Source of the DNA: Sporosarcina sp. FSL K6-2383
GTDB lineage: Bacteria; Bacillota; Bacilli; Bacillales_A; Planococcaceae
Assembly: GCF_038618305.1 (NCBI RefSeq)
Contig: NZ_CP152017.1
Coordinates: forward strand, 2,705,501 to 2,769,500
Reading direction: 5' to 3'
DNA: 64,000 nt
Under the pieces are notes generated by a model. The model made no database searches. It saw only the letters and a program-made list of their open reading frames with translations, and was not told where the DNA came from. Every line of letters starts with the position of its first letter. Position 1 is the first letter of the stretch. The translations under genes and the position numbers were made by a program. Positions 53,623-63,750 of this stretch are shown here, one piece after another.

Positions 53623-54888
53623 ATGTATGACGTCATAATCATCGGTGGGGGTCCATCAGGATTGATGGCTTCTATCGCTGCGGCTGAAAACGGTCGAAAA
53701 GTACTACTGCTCGAAAAAGGGAAAAAGCTTGGGAACAAACTAGCCATTTCCGGTGGAGGACGTTGTAATGTCACCAATCGCCTACCACAAGAAGAAATCG
53801 TCAAAAACATCCCAGGCAATGGTCGATTTTTATATGGCCCATTCTCTGTGTTTAATAATGAAGACATCATTCAATTTTTTGAAGGTCTCGGTGTCGCATT
53901 GAAAGAAGAGGATCACGGTAGAATGTTCCCCGTTTCGAATAAAGCAAAAGATGTCGTCAACGCATTACTTACGGAAATGGAGCGTTTGCATGTTGAAGTT
54001 CGACTAGAAACACGCGTGAAGAAGCTGCTGATGGATGATGAACAAATTCTTGGTGTTCGATTAGACTCCGGTGAGGAAATCCGATCACAAGCTGTCGTAT
54101 TAGCGGTTGGTGGAAAGGCAGTTCCCCAAACGGGTTCAACTGGCGACGGTTATCCGTGGGCTGAAAGGGCTGGTCATACCGTGACTGAGCTTTACCCTAC
54201 GGAAGTTCCGCTATTATCCAATGCACCATTTATCGTTTCAAAAGAATTGCAAGGCCTCGCTCTACGTGATGTAGCAGTTTCAGTCTTAAATGCAAAAGGG
54301 AAAACATTGATTACCCATCAGATGGACATGCTGTTTACTCACTTCGGATTGAGTGGCCCAGCTATTTTACGTTGTAGCCAATTCGTCGTCAAAGAACGCA
54401 TGAAAAATGGCAACCAGCCTGTTGAAATGCGCATCGATTCATTGCCTTCTATGAATGAAGAAAAAGTATTTCAAACGCTCCATGCAATGCTAAAAGAGGA
54501 TTCAACAAAAGCTGTAAAAAATGTGTTAAAAGGATTAACACCTGAACGTTGGTTGCTCTTTTTATTCGACCGAGCTGGCATTGATCCTACCGAAACGGGC
54601 GCACAAATGTCCGCTGAAAAAATGCGGGCATTAGCAAAATTATTAAAAGCCTTCTCGATGAACGTCAATGGCTCACAACCACTTGAGAAAGCATTCGTCA
54701 CAGGCGGCGGTGTCTCCGTGAAAGAAATCGTGCCGAAGACGATGGCTTCACGCAAGAAAGATGGACTTTATTTCTGCGGTGAAATATTGGACATTCATGG
54801 TTACACTGGCGGCTATAATATTACGTCTGCGCTTGTGACGGGGAGAATTGCCGGGATGAGTGCTGGGGAATATGCAACAATAGTATAA
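53623..54888 (+). CDS. ytfP: HI0933/BaiN-family FAD-dependent oxidoreductase (YtfP)
   Basis: A 421-residue flavoprotein. N-terminal FAD Rossmann motif [16 protein letters not shown]; the family signature [12 protein letters not shown]; second dinucleotide region [20 protein letters not shown]-terminal [19 protein letters not shown]. Substrate unknown in Bacillus. The start is ATG 53623, eight bases after AAAGTGTGG; GTG 53611 overlaps that site. Divergent from ytgP; monocistronic with its own terminator. Confidence 0.92.
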   Translation: MYDVIIIGGGPSGLMASIAAAENGRKVLLLEKGKKLGNKLAISGGGRCNVTNRLPQEEIVKNIPGNGRFLYGPFSVFNNEDIIQFFEGLGVALKEEDHGRMFPVSNKAKDVVNALLTEMERLHVEVRLETRVKKLLMDDEQILGVRLDSGEEIRSQAVVLAVGGKAVPQTGSTGDGYPWAERAGHTVTELYPTEVPLLSNAPFIVSKELQGLALRDVAVSVLNAKGKTLITHQMDMLFTHFGLSGPAILRCSQFVVKERMKNGNQPVEMRIDSLPSMNEEKVFQTLHAMLKEDSTKAVKNVLKGLTPERWLLFLFDRAGIDPTETGAQMSAEKMRALAKLLKAFSMNVNGSQPLEKAFVTGGGVSVKEIVPKTMASRKKDGLYFCGEILDIHGYTGGYNITSALVTGRIAGMSAGEYATIV

Positions 54889-54896
54889 TGCACGTA

Positions 54897-54942
54897 AAAA
54901 GGTGTCAAACTGGTCTATTTTCCGACCAATTTGACACCTTTT
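54897..54942 (+). terminator. ytfP terminator
   Basis: AAAAGGTGTCAAA.TGGTC / GACCA.TTTGACACCTTTT, long stem with 8-base loop. Confidence 0.9.
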
Positions 54943-54954
54943 ATAGTTTTAGAC

Positions 54955-55013
54955 CTTTATGACCGCCATCGAGTAGTTTATGACCGCCATTAGCCTAGTT
55001 ATGACCACCATTC
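54955..55013. repeat. Three tandem copies of a TTATGACCGCCAT-type unit
   Basis: TTATGACCGCCAT, TTATGACCGCCAT and TTATGACCACCAT occur at a spacing of about 21-22 bases, separated by TAG-rich linkers. They lie between the ytfP terminator and the leuS stop codon, in the 3' flank of leuS. Non-coding. On the minus strand the unit reads ATGGCGGTCATAA. Confidence 0.75.
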
Positions 55014-55020
55014 ACTACGA

Positions 55021-57438
55021 TTAACCAGCCACAACAATATTAATCAGTCTTCCTGGAATTGCGATGACCTTTTTCACTTCTTTACCTACAAGAAGCTCCT
55101 TGACATGCTCATCCTCCACAGCTAATTTTTCAAGCTCATCCTTCGTCACATCTTTCGATACAACGATTTTCGCACGAACTTTACCATTAATTTGAACAGC
55201 CATTTCCACTGTATCATCAACTAATTTCGTTTCATCGTACGTTGGCCATGCTTCATACGTAATCGTATCGCTATGACCTAGTTTCTCCCATAGTTCTTCA
55301 GCCAAATGCGGAACAACAGGTGAGATCATTTTAACGAAGCCTTCCACATATTCTTGTGGAATCGAATCAGCTTTATAACCGTCATTAATGAACACCATTA
55401 ACTGAGAAATCGCTGTGTTATTGCGCATCGCTTCAAAGTCTTCAGTCACTTTTTTCACCGTTTGATGATAGACTTTTTCAAGTGCTCCGCCTGGCTCACC
55501 ATTGATTTTCGCACTCAATGTACCATCTTCATTGACCAATAAACGCCAAACACGATCAAGGAATCGACGTGCACCGTCTAGACCATTCGTCGTCCATGCT
55601 TTTGAACCTTCTAATGGCCCCATAAACATTTCATAAAGACGTAATGAGTCTGCTCCGTGTGAATGAACAATATCATCAGGATTGACAACATTACCTTTTG
55701 ATTTCGACATTTTTTCATTACCTTCACCAAGAATCATTCCTTGGTTAAATAATTTCTGGAATGGCTCTTTCGTATGCACCACACCGATATCATATAACAC
55801 TTTATGCCAGAATCGTGCATACAGAAGGTGAAGAACCGCGTGTTCTGCGCCGCCAACGTAAATATCGACTGGTAACCAACGCTTCGCCAATTCTGGATCA
55901 ATAATCATGTCATCATTATCAGGATCAATGTAACGCAAGTAATACCAGCAGCTACCTGCCCATTGCGGCATTGTATTCGTCTCACGGCGACCCTTCATGC
56001 CTGTCACTGGATGTACAACGTTAATCCACTCCGTAATATTCGCTAGTGGTGACTCACCTGTACCACTCGGTTTAATATCATCTGTCACCGGTAATTTCAA
56101 CGGTAAATCAGCTTCATCAACCGGTGTCATTGTGCCATCTTCCCAATGAATAATTGGAATTGGCTCGCCCCAATAACGTTGTCTCGAGAATAACCAATCG
56201 CGCAGACGGAACGTAATTTTCTTCTCGCCCTTTCCTTGTTCAACAAACCAAGCGATCGCTTTGTCGATTGCTTCTTCTTTACCTAAACCATCCAGGAAAC
56301 CAGAGTTGATATGATCGCCGTCTCCAACATATGCTTCGTTCGCAACATCGCCACCTGCTACAACTTCAATGATTGGCAGATTAAATTCTTTCGCGAATTC
56401 ATAATCCCGCTCATCATGGGCAGGAACCGCCATGATTGCGCCTGTGCCATACGTAGCCAACACATAGTCTGCAATCCAAATCGGCATTTTCTCGCCACTT
56501 GCTGGGTTAATGGCATACGCACCAGTGAAAACACCAGTTTTCTCTTTTGCTAAATCCGTCCGTTCAAGATCACTCTTCATTTTTACTTCATTCAAATATT
56601 TTTCAACAGCCACTTTCTGATCAGCTGTCGTAATTGTAGCAACCAGCTTATGCTCTGGTGCAAGCACCGCATAAGTCGCACCGAAAATTGTATCCGGACG
56701 TGTTGTGAATGCCTCGAACGACAAGTCAGTGCCGTCAATGTCAAACGTCAGCTGTGCTCCTTCTGAACGACCAATCCAGTTACGCTGCATATCCTTCAAG
56801 CTTTCCGGCCAATCCAGATCATCCAAATCTTCTAATAAGCGATCTGCATAATTCGTAATACGCAATACCCATTGACGCATTGGACGACGCTCAACCGGAT
56901 GCCCACCACGCTCTGATAAGCCATCAATGACTTCTTCATTAGCAAGAACAGTGCCAAGTGCAGGGCACCAGTTCACAGCCACTTCATCCACATAAGCTAA
57001 GCCTTTATTATACAGTTGGATGAAAATCCACTGTGTCCATTTGTAATATGAAGGATCTGTCGTATTGATTTCGCGATCCCAGTCATATGAAAAACCAAGG
57101 TCATTCATCTGGCGTTTGAACGTTGCAATATTTTTTGCAGTAAACTCTGCAGGATCATTACCCGTATCAAGCGCATACTGCTCTGCCGGTAAACCAAAAG
57201 CATCCCAGCCCATCGGATGCAACACGTTATAGCCCTGCTTGCGTTTGAATGAACTCAAAATATCCGTTGCGATATAGCCGAGCGGATGCCCAACGTGAAG
57301 TCCCGCACCTGATGGATAAGGGAACATATCTAGCGCAAAAAATTTCGGTTTCGACGGATCATCCGTCATTTTGAATGTTTGACTGTCTTTCCAATACTGT
57401 TGCCACTTCTTCTCGATCTGACCGTGATTGTAACTCAT
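55021..57438 (-). CDS. leuS: Leucyl-tRNA synthetase
   Basis: An 805-residue class I synthetase charging tRNA-Leu. HIGH motif as [16 protein letters not shown], a CP1 editing domain (about 220-420) with TTRPDT for hydrolysing mischarged tRNA, KMSKS as EKMSKSKGN, then the anticodon-binding helical domain and a C-terminal extension. Length matches Bacillus LeuS (about 804). ATG 57438 with AGGAGG upstream. Controlled by a Leu T-box leader at 57490-57700. Confidence 0.98.
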   Translation of the reverse strand: MSYNHGQIEKKWQQYWKDSQTFKMTDDPSKPKFFALDMFPYPSGAGLHVGHPLGYIATDILSSFKRKQGYNVLHPMGWDAFGLPAEQYALDTGNDPAEFTAKNIATFKRQMNDLGFSYDWDREINTTDPSYYKWTQWIFIQLYNKGLAYVDEVAVNWCPALGTVLANEEVIDGLSERGGHPVERRPMRQWVLRITNYADRLLEDLDDLDWPESLKDMQRNWIGRSEGAQLTFDIDGTDLSFEAFTTRPDTIFGATYAVLAPEHKLVATITTADQKVAVEKYLNEVKMKSDLERTDLAKEKTGVFTGAYAINPASGEKMPIWIADYVLATYGTGAIMAVPAHDERDYEFAKEFNLPIIEVVAGGDVANEAYVGDGDHINSGFLDGLGKEEAIDKAIAWFVEQGKGEKKITFRLRDWLFSRQRYWGEPIPIIHWEDGTMTPVDEADLPLKLPVTDDIKPSGTGESPLANITEWINVVHPVTGMKGRRETNTMPQWAGSCWYYLRYIDPDNDDMIIDPELAKRWLPVDIYVGGAEHAVLHLLYARFWHKVLYDIGVVHTKEPFQKLFNQGMILGEGNEKMSKSKGNVVNPDDIVHSHGADSLRLYEMFMGPLEGSKAWTTNGLDGARRFLDRVWRLLVNEDGTLSAKINGEPGGALEKVYHQTVKKVTEDFEAMRNNTAISQLMVFINDGYKADSIPQEYVEGFVKMISPVVPHLAEELWEKLGHSDTITYEAWPTYDETKLVDDTVEMAVQINGKVRAKIVVSKDVTKDELEKLAVEDEHVKELLVGKEVKKVIAIPGRLINIVVAG

Positions 57439-57489
57439 GTAAAACTCCTCCTATTCAAAATCTGCGACATCTGTGCGATGAACATAAAA

Positions 57490-57700
57490 AACTCCCGTCC
57501 CTTAAAAATATAAGGGACGAGAGTAGTATAATTCCCGCGGTGCCACCCAAATTGACGGTAATACCGCCCAACTTGATTCCTTAACGCGGAAAACGGCACG
57601 GGTTACTAATAAGTTCACCAATGCAGGCTCCAAGGCGAGTTCATCTCTGTCGTACAGGCTTCCACCAACCGCCTGCTCTCTAAAAATCGACAGCAAAGAT
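57490..57700 (-). promoter_or_regulatory. T-box leader of leuS (Leu specifier CUC)
   Basis: The minus-strand leader shows an AGAGAG block, the specifier CTC (complement of 57637-57639) in GATGAACTCGCCTTGGAGCC, the T-box GGGTGGCACCGCGG (complement of 57535-57548), and the terminator ACTCTCGTCCCTTA/TAAGGGACGGGAGT followed by TTTTTT (57485-57523). Uncharged tRNA-Leu should switch leuS on. Confidence 0.93.
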
Positions 57701-57735
57701 TACTATTCCTCATCAATGCCAAAGCTATTGCTCTT

Positions 57736-57764
57736 AGTTTACCCGAATCCTGTCATTTTAACAA
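57736..57764 (-). promoter_or_regulatory. Probable sigma-A promoter of leuS
   Basis: On the minus strand, TTGTTA (57764-57759), 17-base spacer, TAAACT (57741-57736). The -35 begins only four bases beyond the scoB stop. Confidence 0.6.
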
Positions 57765-57767
57765 CAA

Positions 57768-58427
57768 TCATTTTACGCCTTCGATAACATCCTTAACAAT
57801 CAAAGGAGCCTCAGTGGAATCAATAACTTCTTGAATTGTAAAACCCTCGAATACTTCTTTTAATTCTAATCCATCTGGAGTGATATCTATCAAGGCACGC
57901 TCTGTAATAATTTTATGTACAACGCCTTTCCCTGTCAGCGGAAGTGAGCATTGTTTTTTAATTTTAGCGGAGCCATCTTTCGCCACATGATCCATAATAA
58001 CAATGATTTTCTTCGCACCGTGCACAAGATCCATCGCACCGCCCATGCCCTTAATCATCTTACCGGGAATCATCCAGTTGGCGAGATCTCCTTTTTCGGA
58101 CACTTCCATCGCGCCCAAAATGGCTACATCGACATGCCCTCCACGAATCATCGCAAAGGATTCTGCACTCGTAAAATAGGCAGAACCCGGAATCGTTGTC
58201 ACCGTTTCTTTTCCTGCGTTAATCAAATCAGGGTCCACTTCATCTTCAGTCGGATAAGGTCCAATGCCCAAAAGTCCGTTTTCCGATTGGAGGACCACTG
58301 TTTTATCTGCCGAAATATAGTTTGCAACGAGTGTCGGCATGCCAATCCCCAAATTGACATAGTTGCCGTCTTCAATTTCTTTTTCTGCCCGTCTCGCTAT
58401 ACGTTCTCTTACGTTTACCTGTGTCAT
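57768..58427 (-). CDS. scoB: 3-oxoacid CoA-transferase subunit B
   Basis: A 219-residue beta subunit of a succinyl-CoA:3-oxoacid (acetoacetate) CoA-transferase. The catalytic glutamate lies in the SENG motif ([12 protein letters not shown]). [13 protein letters not shown] is typical of the subunit. It follows scoA by 19 bases, and the two form one heteromeric enzyme for ketone-body/acetoacetate use. Start ATG 58427 after GGAAGGGG; TTG 58436 is a weaker alternative. No terminator is visible between it and the leuS promoter. Confidence 0.93.
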   Translation of the reverse strand: MTQVNVRERIARRAEKEIEDGNYVNLGIGMPTLVANYISADKTVVLQSENGLLGIGPYPTEDEVDPDLINAGKETVTTIPGSAYFTSAESFAMIRGGHVDVAILGAMEVSEKGDLANWMIPGKMIKGMGGAMDLVHGAKKIIVIMDHVAKDGSAKIKKQCSLPLTGKGVVHKIITERALIDITPDGLELKEVFEGFTIQEVIDSTEAPLIVKDVIEGVK

Positions 58428-58446
58428 TATCAACATTCCCCTTCCC

Positions 58447-59133
58447 TTAGCGTGTTGTTAGACGTTCAATCCGTTTTTCTTGCGCTGCTTGCAGCAATCC
58501 TTGCACGTAAATACTAGGTGTGTGAACCGTCGCTGGATCCAAATCACCCGTTTCCACAATCTCCTCAACTTCCGCAATCGTAAACCTGCCTGCAGCCGCC
58601 ATCATTGGATTGAAGTTTTGTGCCGTTTTATTATAAATAAGGTTGCCGAACTTATCCGCTTTTGCCGCACGAATCAATGCAAAATCTGCACGAAGCGCTT
58701 CTTCAAGGACATACTCTTTACCCTCAAAGACACGAATTTCTTTACCTTCCGCAACTGTCGTTCCGACACCCGCAGGCGTGTAAAAAGCAGGAATTCCTGC
58801 CCCGCCTGCACGGATTTTTTCAGCGAGCGTGCCTTGTGGCGTTAGCTCCACTTCAATTTCACCAGACAGCACCTGGCGCTCAAACTCCTTATTCTCCCCA
58901 ACATACGAGCCAATCATTTTCTTAATCTGCTTATTTTTCAATAGAAGTCCAAGTCCCCACTCATCGACTCCACAGTTATTTGAGATAACCGTTAGATCCT
59001 TAACCCCTTTGTCAACAAGCGCTAAGATGAGCTGTTCTGGAATACCTACAAGCCCAAAGCCACCAACCATTAACGTTGCACCATCTTCAATATTTGTAAC
59101 CGCTTCCATTGCAGATGAATAAATCGGTTTCAT
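58447..59133 (-). CDS. scoA: 3-oxoacid CoA-transferase subunit A
   Basis: A 228-residue alpha subunit. The CoA-transferase family I signature is seen in [17 protein letters not shown] (GxGGF-type loop) and [14 protein letters not shown]. Works with scoB to move CoA from succinyl-CoA to acetoacetate. ATG 59133 follows AAAGGGGAT at nine or ten bases; GTG/ATG codons upstream to 59163 are less well placed. First gene of scoAB. Confidence 0.93.
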   Translation of the reverse strand: MKPIYSSAMEAVTNIEDGATLMVGGFGLVGIPEQLILALVDKGVKDLTVISNNCGVDEWGLGLLLKNKQIKKMIGSYVGENKEFERQVLSGEIEVELTPQGTLAEKIRAGGAGIPAFYTPAGVGTTVAEGKEIRVFEGKEYVLEEALRADFALIRAAKADKFGNLIYNKTAQNFNPMMAAAGRFTIAEVEEIVETGDLDPATVHTPSIYVQGLLQAAQEKRIERLTTR

Positions 59134-59228
59134 ACGTAATACATCCCCTTTCACTTCATTCACTATTACTCTTCTATTTAATTAAATCAGACTATATGAG
59201 ATGTTGCAATGGTCGTCAAAATAAAAAT

Positions 59229-59255
59229 CCAGAAAACCTATGAGTGGTTTTCTGG
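59229..59255 (-). terminator. Terminator of MFS gene (overlaps its end)
   Basis: Perfect 10-bp stem CCAGAAAACC / GGTTTTCTGG followed by ATTTTTATTTT on the minus strand. The upstream arm lies within the last codons of the MFS gene. Confidence 0.88.
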
Positions 59256-60425
59256 AGTATAGCCTGCTTTTTTCAGTGGTCGATCATAAAGCAATGTCGG
59301 GATAATGGCAATACTGACTAGCGCTGTCAATATGAACAGCATAACTTGCATGCCATATAAATCGACCAGTACGCCCCCTGCAAATGGGCCAATCATCCGA
59401 CCAATGGTTGCCGTAGAATTGACGATGCCCTGATAGAAGCCGTCCCTTCCTTTTGGTGCAAGCTTACTAGCAAGCGTCGGAATGGCAGGCCAAGCAAACA
59501 TTTCACCAAACGTCAAAATAACCATTGCCACGATGAACATCGTAAACGTTCCCGCATAACTGACGACCAAAAATGAAATGATAAAGATAGCAATGCCAAT
59601 AATGATCTGTGCTTTTAATCTATGCTCCAAGCGTTTGATAATTGGATTAATAAGCGGCTGTCCTGCGACAATGAGTAAGCCATTCAACGTCCAAAGGAAA
59701 CTATATTCTGTTAAGGTCACACCGATTGATAAAGCATGTGTCGAAATCGTTGTTGGCCATTGTGAATAGATCAGCCATGTTAGCAAGTAACCCGACGTGA
59801 CAATTAGCAGAGCATAAAAAGGTGCTTTGTGCTTAATTTTCTTCTTCTCTCGAATAACATTTGTATGTCTATCGGGTGCAATTTCAAGTTTTTTATAGCC
59901 AAATAATGCGATAAAGAAAAACAGTACATAAAAGACCAAATTCGCTGAAAAAATATAGTCAATGCTAGCTACCGCAACAAAACCAGCAAGAGCAGGTCCG
60001 ATTGCAACTCCCACATTTTGTGCAAGATAAATAGAGTTAAAGGCTTTTCGCCCTCCTTCAGGCCAAACCGTCCCAACCATCGCATACATACTTGGGAAAA
60101 TGATTCCACCACTAAAGCCGAGCAGTGTTAAAAGTGTGACGTATGGATACCAATCATGTCGAAATACAAGACCGACAAGTGCGACGATGGAAATAAGAAT
60201 TCCCCCGATAATCGACTTATAGCCACCAATGCGGTCAAACAGATAACCACCCAGTAAGTTCCCTATGACACCTGCGCCTGCGTTCGCCATCAGTACTAGC
60301 CCTGCCACTGATAGTGACTTCCCTAAATAATCATGCATATAGATTGTATTCAATGGCCATAGAAAAGAGTTTCCCATGACGTTGACGAACATTCCAATTA
60401 CAAGAAGCCATACTTTTTCAGGCAT
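59238..60425 (-). CDS. Major facilitator superfamily transporter (YttB-like)
   Basis: A 395-residue 12-helix transporter. Signature loop between helices 2 and 3: GGYLFDRIGGYKSIIGG; two six-helix halves separated by a charged loop (about 185-200, PDRHTNVIREKKKIKHK). Resembles multidrug-efflux-type MFS proteins; substrate unknown. B. subtilis has an MFS gene (yttB) next to leuS, so this may be its counterpart. ATG 60425 has GGAGGC upstream. Ends in its own terminator. Confidence 0.85.
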   Translation of the reverse strand: MPEKVWLLVIGMFVNVMGNSFLWPLNTIYMHDYLGKSLSVAGLVLMANAGAGVIGNLLGGYLFDRIGGYKSIIGGILISIVALVGLVFRHDWYPYVTLLTLLGFSGGIIFPSMYAMVGTVWPEGGRKAFNSIYLAQNVGVAIGPALAGFVAVASIDYIFSANLVFYVLFFFIALFGYKKLEIAPDRHTNVIREKKKIKHKAPFYALLIVTSGYLLTWLIYSQWPTTISTHALSIGVTLTEYSFLWTLNGLLIVAGQPLINPIIKRLEHRLKAQIIIGIAIFIISFLVVSYAGTFTMFIVAMVILTFGEMFAWPAIPTLASKLAPKGRDGFYQGIVNSTATIGRMIGPFAGGVLVDLYGMQVMLFILTALVSIAIIPTLLYDRPLKKAGYTPENHS

Positions 60426-60571
60426 ATTGTCTGCCTCCGTTCATTTACGATTATAAGTCGAGTGTATTCCTTTTTTTGCAATTCAACAATATGTCCACAA
60501 GATGTTCCATAATTCAGATGATGTCTCCTTAAAAAAGATGATACAATGTACTATTAGAGGAGCTGATAACA

Positions 60572-61531
60572 ATGGAAAATAATCTATTTCCGTTTCCGTC
60601 TGAAGGGAAACGCTATCATACATGGTCACGTCACTTGAAAGATGAATTCGGGTTTAAAGTGATGAAAGTTGCACTCGATGCAGGGTTTGATTGCCCAAAC
60701 AGGGATGGTACTGTCGCATTTGGTGGTTGTACGTTTTGCAGTGTTGCAGGATCTGGAGATTTTGCCGGTGACCGCGTCGACCCGATCGATGTTCAATTCA
60801 AGGAAATCAGTGAAAGAATGCACAAGAAATGGAAAGACGGCAAATACATGGCGTATTTCCAAGCATATACGAACACACATGCACCCCTGCCAAAGCTAAA
60901 AGAAAAGTTTGAAGCTGCGCTAGCACAAGAAGGTGTCGTTGCTTTGTCTATCGCAACACGTCCCGATTGCTTGCCGGATGAAGTTGTCGACTATTTAGCG
61001 GAATTAAATGAACGCACCTATTTATGGGTTGAACTTGGACTGCAAACCATTCACGAAAAAACAGCCAATCTTGTCAACCGCGCCCATGATTTTGCACTGT
61101 ATGTGGAAGGCGTCGAGAAGCTCCGAAAGCGTGGCATCCGCGTCTGCACACATATCATCAACGGACTTCCACTAGAAGACTACGACATGATGATGGAAAC
61201 AGCCCGTGAAGTAGCAAAACTAGACGTTCAAGGCATCAAAATCCATCTGTTGCATCTATTAAAAGGAACGCCGATGGTCAAGCAATATGAAAAAGGACAA
61301 TTGGAGTTCCTTGAAAAAGAGGAATACATTAATCTTGTCGTAGACCAACTGGAAATCCTGCCACCTGAGATGATTGTCCACCGCATCACGGGTGATGGTC
61401 CGATCGAATTGATGATTGGTCCGATGTGGAGTGTCACAAAATGGGAAGTGTTGAACGGCATCGACAAAGAGCTTGAACGTCGTGGCAGCTGGCAAGGAAA
61501 GCATTTTGCAGGGGCGGTTGAATTAACATGA
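60572..61531 (+). CDS. ytqA: Radical SAM protein (YtqA, TIGR01212 type)
   Basis: A 319-residue radical SAM enzyme. The cluster region reads DCPNRDGTVAFGGCTFCS, with three cysteines in the arrangement typical of this subfamily rather than plain CxxxCxxC. The rest is a TIM-barrel-like fold with IATRPDCLPDEVVDYL and HIINGLPLEDYDMM. Together with YtqB it is thought to modify tRNA. AGAGGAG before ATG 60572. Overlaps ytqB by four bases (ATGA), so translation is coupled. Confidence 0.92.
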   Translation: MENNLFPFPSEGKRYHTWSRHLKDEFGFKVMKVALDAGFDCPNRDGTVAFGGCTFCSVAGSGDFAGDRVDPIDVQFKEISERMHKKWKDGKYMAYFQAYTNTHAPLPKLKEKFEAALAQEGVVALSIATRPDCLPDEVVDYLAELNERTYLWVELGLQTIHEKTANLVNRAHDFALYVEGVEKLRKRGIRVCTHIINGLPLEDYDMMMETAREVAKLDVQGIKIHLLHLLKGTPMVKQYEKGQLEFLEKEEYINLVVDQLEILPPEMIVHRITGDGPIELMIGPMWSVTKWEVLNGIDKELERRGSWQGKHFAGAVELT

Positions 61532-62115
61532 AGCTACTTCGTATCCTGCCTTTTGCAAGACAATTACTCCGCGACACAATCATTCCAGGAGAAACTGTTA
61601 TCGATGCAACTGCAGGAAATGGAAACGATACAGAATTTCTAGCCCAATTTGTCGGTGAAAAAGGACATGTCTTCGCATTCGATATTCAACAACCTGCACT
61701 CGATGCCACTGGCGAACGTCTTAGCGACTTAAATGAGCGTGTTACGCTTGTACTAGACAGCCATGAAAACGTTCAACAGTACGTCAAAGGACAAATTGGT
61801 GGTGCCGTTTTTAATCTTGGCTATTTACCACATAGTGAAGATTTGTCCATTGTCACAACACCTGATTCAACCATCAAAGCAATTGACATCATGCTTGGTA
61901 TGCTAAAAAAAGGTGGTATTATAGCCATTTCTGTCTACGATGGACATGAAGGTGGAGCAGAAGAACGCGATGCCCTTCTCGCCTATGTCAAAAATCTGCA
62001 TCAAGCAGATGTCCATGTTGCTCGATATGAAATTCTCAATCAGCGCAACAATCCTCCATTCCTCATTGCTCTAGAAAAGATGAAAGACTTTGAGACTGCT
62101 AGGCAAGTGGAATAG
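61528..62115 (+). CDS. ytqB: Class I SAM methyltransferase (YtqB/MnmM type)
   Basis: A 195-residue methyltransferase. SAM motif VIDATAGNGNDTEFLA, adenosine-binding VFAFDIQQPALD, and a NLGYLPHSE motif. B. subtilis YtqB (MnmM) methylates nm5U34 to mnm5U34 in certain tRNAs, completing a pathway in which the adjacent radical SAM enzyme is implicated. Start overlaps ytqA by four bases. Two-gene operon with a shared terminator. Confidence 0.93.
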   Translation: MKLLRILPFARQLLRDTIIPGETVIDATAGNGNDTEFLAQFVGEKGHVFAFDIQQPALDATGERLSDLNERVTLVLDSHENVQQYVKGQIGGAVFNLGYLPHSEDLSIVTTPDSTIKAIDIMLGMLKKGGIIAISVYDGHEGGAEERDALLAYVKNLHQADVHVARYEILNQRNNPPFLIALEKMKDFETARQVE

Positions 62116-62120
62116 CATAG

Positions 62121-62159
62121 AAAAAAGGTTGTCACGATTTATCAGTGACAACCTTTTTT
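62121..62159. terminator. Bidirectional terminator between ytqB and SDR gene
   Basis: Perfect 15-bp stem AAAAAAGGTTGTCAC / GTGACAACCTTTTTT with 9-base loop. Confidence 0.92.
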
Positions 62160-62162
62160 CAT

Positions 62163-62885
62163 TCAAAAATTTCGAATATCTGCAATCGGACCAACCACTT
62201 GAAAATCTTCATTTTCCATAAAGGAAATCAATTTCTCAGCCGTTTGCTCCGCACTACTTAACAGCCCTTGCTCTTTATAATCAATAAACTGCTCAAGTAA
62301 GGGAAATGCCTCTTTCTGACTCGCACGAATTGTTTCCTGCATCCCTGTATCGATGATGCCCGGTGCAATCGAGACAATCCTAACAGGATACTCTACATTT
62401 TCCTGTTCAAGCGCAACGACTCTTGAAAAATGATCGAGCCCCGCTTTCGTTGTGCAGTAAGTCCCCCAGCCCTCATACGCATTACGACCTGCTCCAGATG
62501 ATATGTTGACGATTCGCTTAGGACCTGTAAAATCATTTAGCTTTGCAATAAAAGCATTCGATAAAATCATCGGCGCAGTCAAATTGACAGCCATTGCTGT
62601 TATCATTTCGTCAGCACTCACAGACCCTATCAATCCAATTGGATCAACCATACCAGCATTATTAACAAGTGTAAAACTAGTCGCCATCTCACGATTTTCG
62701 TCAATTAATGTATCTATCAACTCCACTAGACCTGCTGTTTGTGCCAGATCAGTAGCAATAAAACCCTCTACGTCCGCGGGCACCGTTCTTGCAATCCCTA
62801 TTACCTTATTCCCTTTCGATCGAAGCTGTATTGAAAGTTCAAATCCAATCCCTTTCGAAGCACCTGTGACAATAAAAAAATCCAT
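62163..62885 (-). CDS. Short-chain dehydrogenase/reductase (YueD/benzil-reductase-like)
   Basis: A 240-residue SDR. NADP-binding TGASKGIG (about 8-15), NNAG (about 75-78), catalytic Ser in NISSGAG and YxxxK as YCTTK. Closest in style to the sepiapterin/benzil reductase group (YueD). Substrate unknown; probably a carbonyl reductase using NADPH. ATG 62885 with GGGGAGAG just upstream. Stand-alone, convergent with ytqB. Confidence 0.88.
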   Translation of the reverse strand: MDFFIVTGASKGIGFELSIQLRSKGNKVIGIARTVPADVEGFIATDLAQTAGLVELIDTLIDENREMATSFTLVNNAGMVDPIGLIGSVSADEMITAMAVNLTAPMILSNAFIAKLNDFTGPKRIVNISSGAGRNAYEGWGTYCTTKAGLDHFSRVVALEQENVEYPVRIVSIAPGIIDTGMQETIRASQKEAFPLLEQFIDYKEQGLLSSAEQTAEKLISFMENEDFQVVGPIADIRNF

Positions 62886-62997
62886 TTATCTCTCCCCTTC
62901 CACGAGCTTATTTGATTGGTTACTGATACGATTCACTTCCTTCAGTGTACCACTCCAAAAACGGGAATTAAATTAGATAAGCACTCACGGCTTACAT

Positions 62998-63030
62998 TAA
63001 AAAAACCAACCTCCCCGAAGGGAAGTTGGT
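62998..63030 (-). terminator. Terminator after LysM-3D gene
   Basis: ACCAAC.TCCC / GGGA.GTTGGT hairpin with a TTCG loop on the minus strand and seven T after it. Confidence 0.88.
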
Positions 63031-63040
63031 ATTGGTTCAT

Positions 63041-63625
63041 TTATTCTAATACTTTAATTTTAACAGATTTACGGCCCCATTTATAAGCTTCAGCTTTGGT
63101 CGGGAAAAAGACATCAATCTTATTCCCTTTGATGGAACCTCCCGTATCTCCAGCGACGGCATAGCCATAACCTTCTACATAAACCTTTGTCCCAAGTTTA
63201 ATAATGTTTGGATCGACAGCAATCACTTTCATATCAGGATTGCTTTTGAGATTAATACCTGTTGCAGTGAGACCCGAGCAGCCATTGCAATTTGCTGTAA
63301 ATGCACTAGCCGACACTGTGAATTCTTTAACCACTTTGTCTGTAGTAGAACGTGACGGTGTCTTTGCCACTGCTTTCGATGTAGTTGCCTGTTTTGCCGT
63401 ATTCCCTTTAGAAACAACAGCTAGCTTCTGGTTCGGATGAATGGTAGTTGACTTCAAGTTGTTCCATGCTTTTAAATTAGTTATGGATATATGATGCTTC
63501 TTTGCAATTCCGAATAACGTATCCCCACTCTTCACTGTATAAGTTGAAGGTGCTGCCCAGCTTTCATTCGCCCCGCTGACCAATAATGCAATCGTAATAA
63601 TGAGTGTTCCAAGAATTTTTCTCAA
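63041..63625 (-). CDS. Secreted LysM-3D domain cell-wall protein (YocH-like)
   Basis: A 194-residue secreted protein. Signal peptide (1-24, ending ESWA), one LysM (about 28-72, YTVKSGDTLFGIAKKHHI) that binds peptidoglycan, a Thr/Lys linker, then a 3D domain (about 104-194) with ATGINL, VIAVDPNIIKLGTKVY and AGDTGGSIKGNKIDVFF, whose three Asp name the fold. Such proteins act as muralytic enzymes in growth or stationary phase. Start TTG 63625, eight bases after GGGAG. Divergent from the GNAT gene. Confidence 0.92.
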   Translation of the reverse strand: MRKILGTLIITIALLVSGANESWAAPSTYTVKSGDTLFGIAKKHHISITNLKAWNNLKSTTIHPNQKLAVVSKGNTAKQATTSKAVAKTPSRSTTDKVVKEFTVSASAFTANCNGCSGLTATGINLKSNPDMKVIAVDPNIIKLGTKVYVEGYGYAVAGDTGGSIKGNKIDVFFPTKAEAYKWGRKSVKIKVLE

Positions 63626-63750
63626 GTACTCTACTCCCTGCTTTTTAGTCTATACTTATCTTAGCAGGCTTATATTACAACAATATTACAATCTTCCACC
63701 TTTCCCGTTACAAAAATGGTCGAAATATTACATGAGGGGAATGTACCAGT

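Noticed and set aside
54955..55013. Possible small CRISPR array (three evenly spaced repeats)
   Set aside because: Units are only about 13 bases with 8-9-base linkers, there are no cas genes, and linkers are not spacer-sized.
57951..58517. 188-codon plus-strand frame across scoB and scoA
   Set aside because: Antisense to two recognised enzyme genes and their junction; His/Phe-rich shadow.
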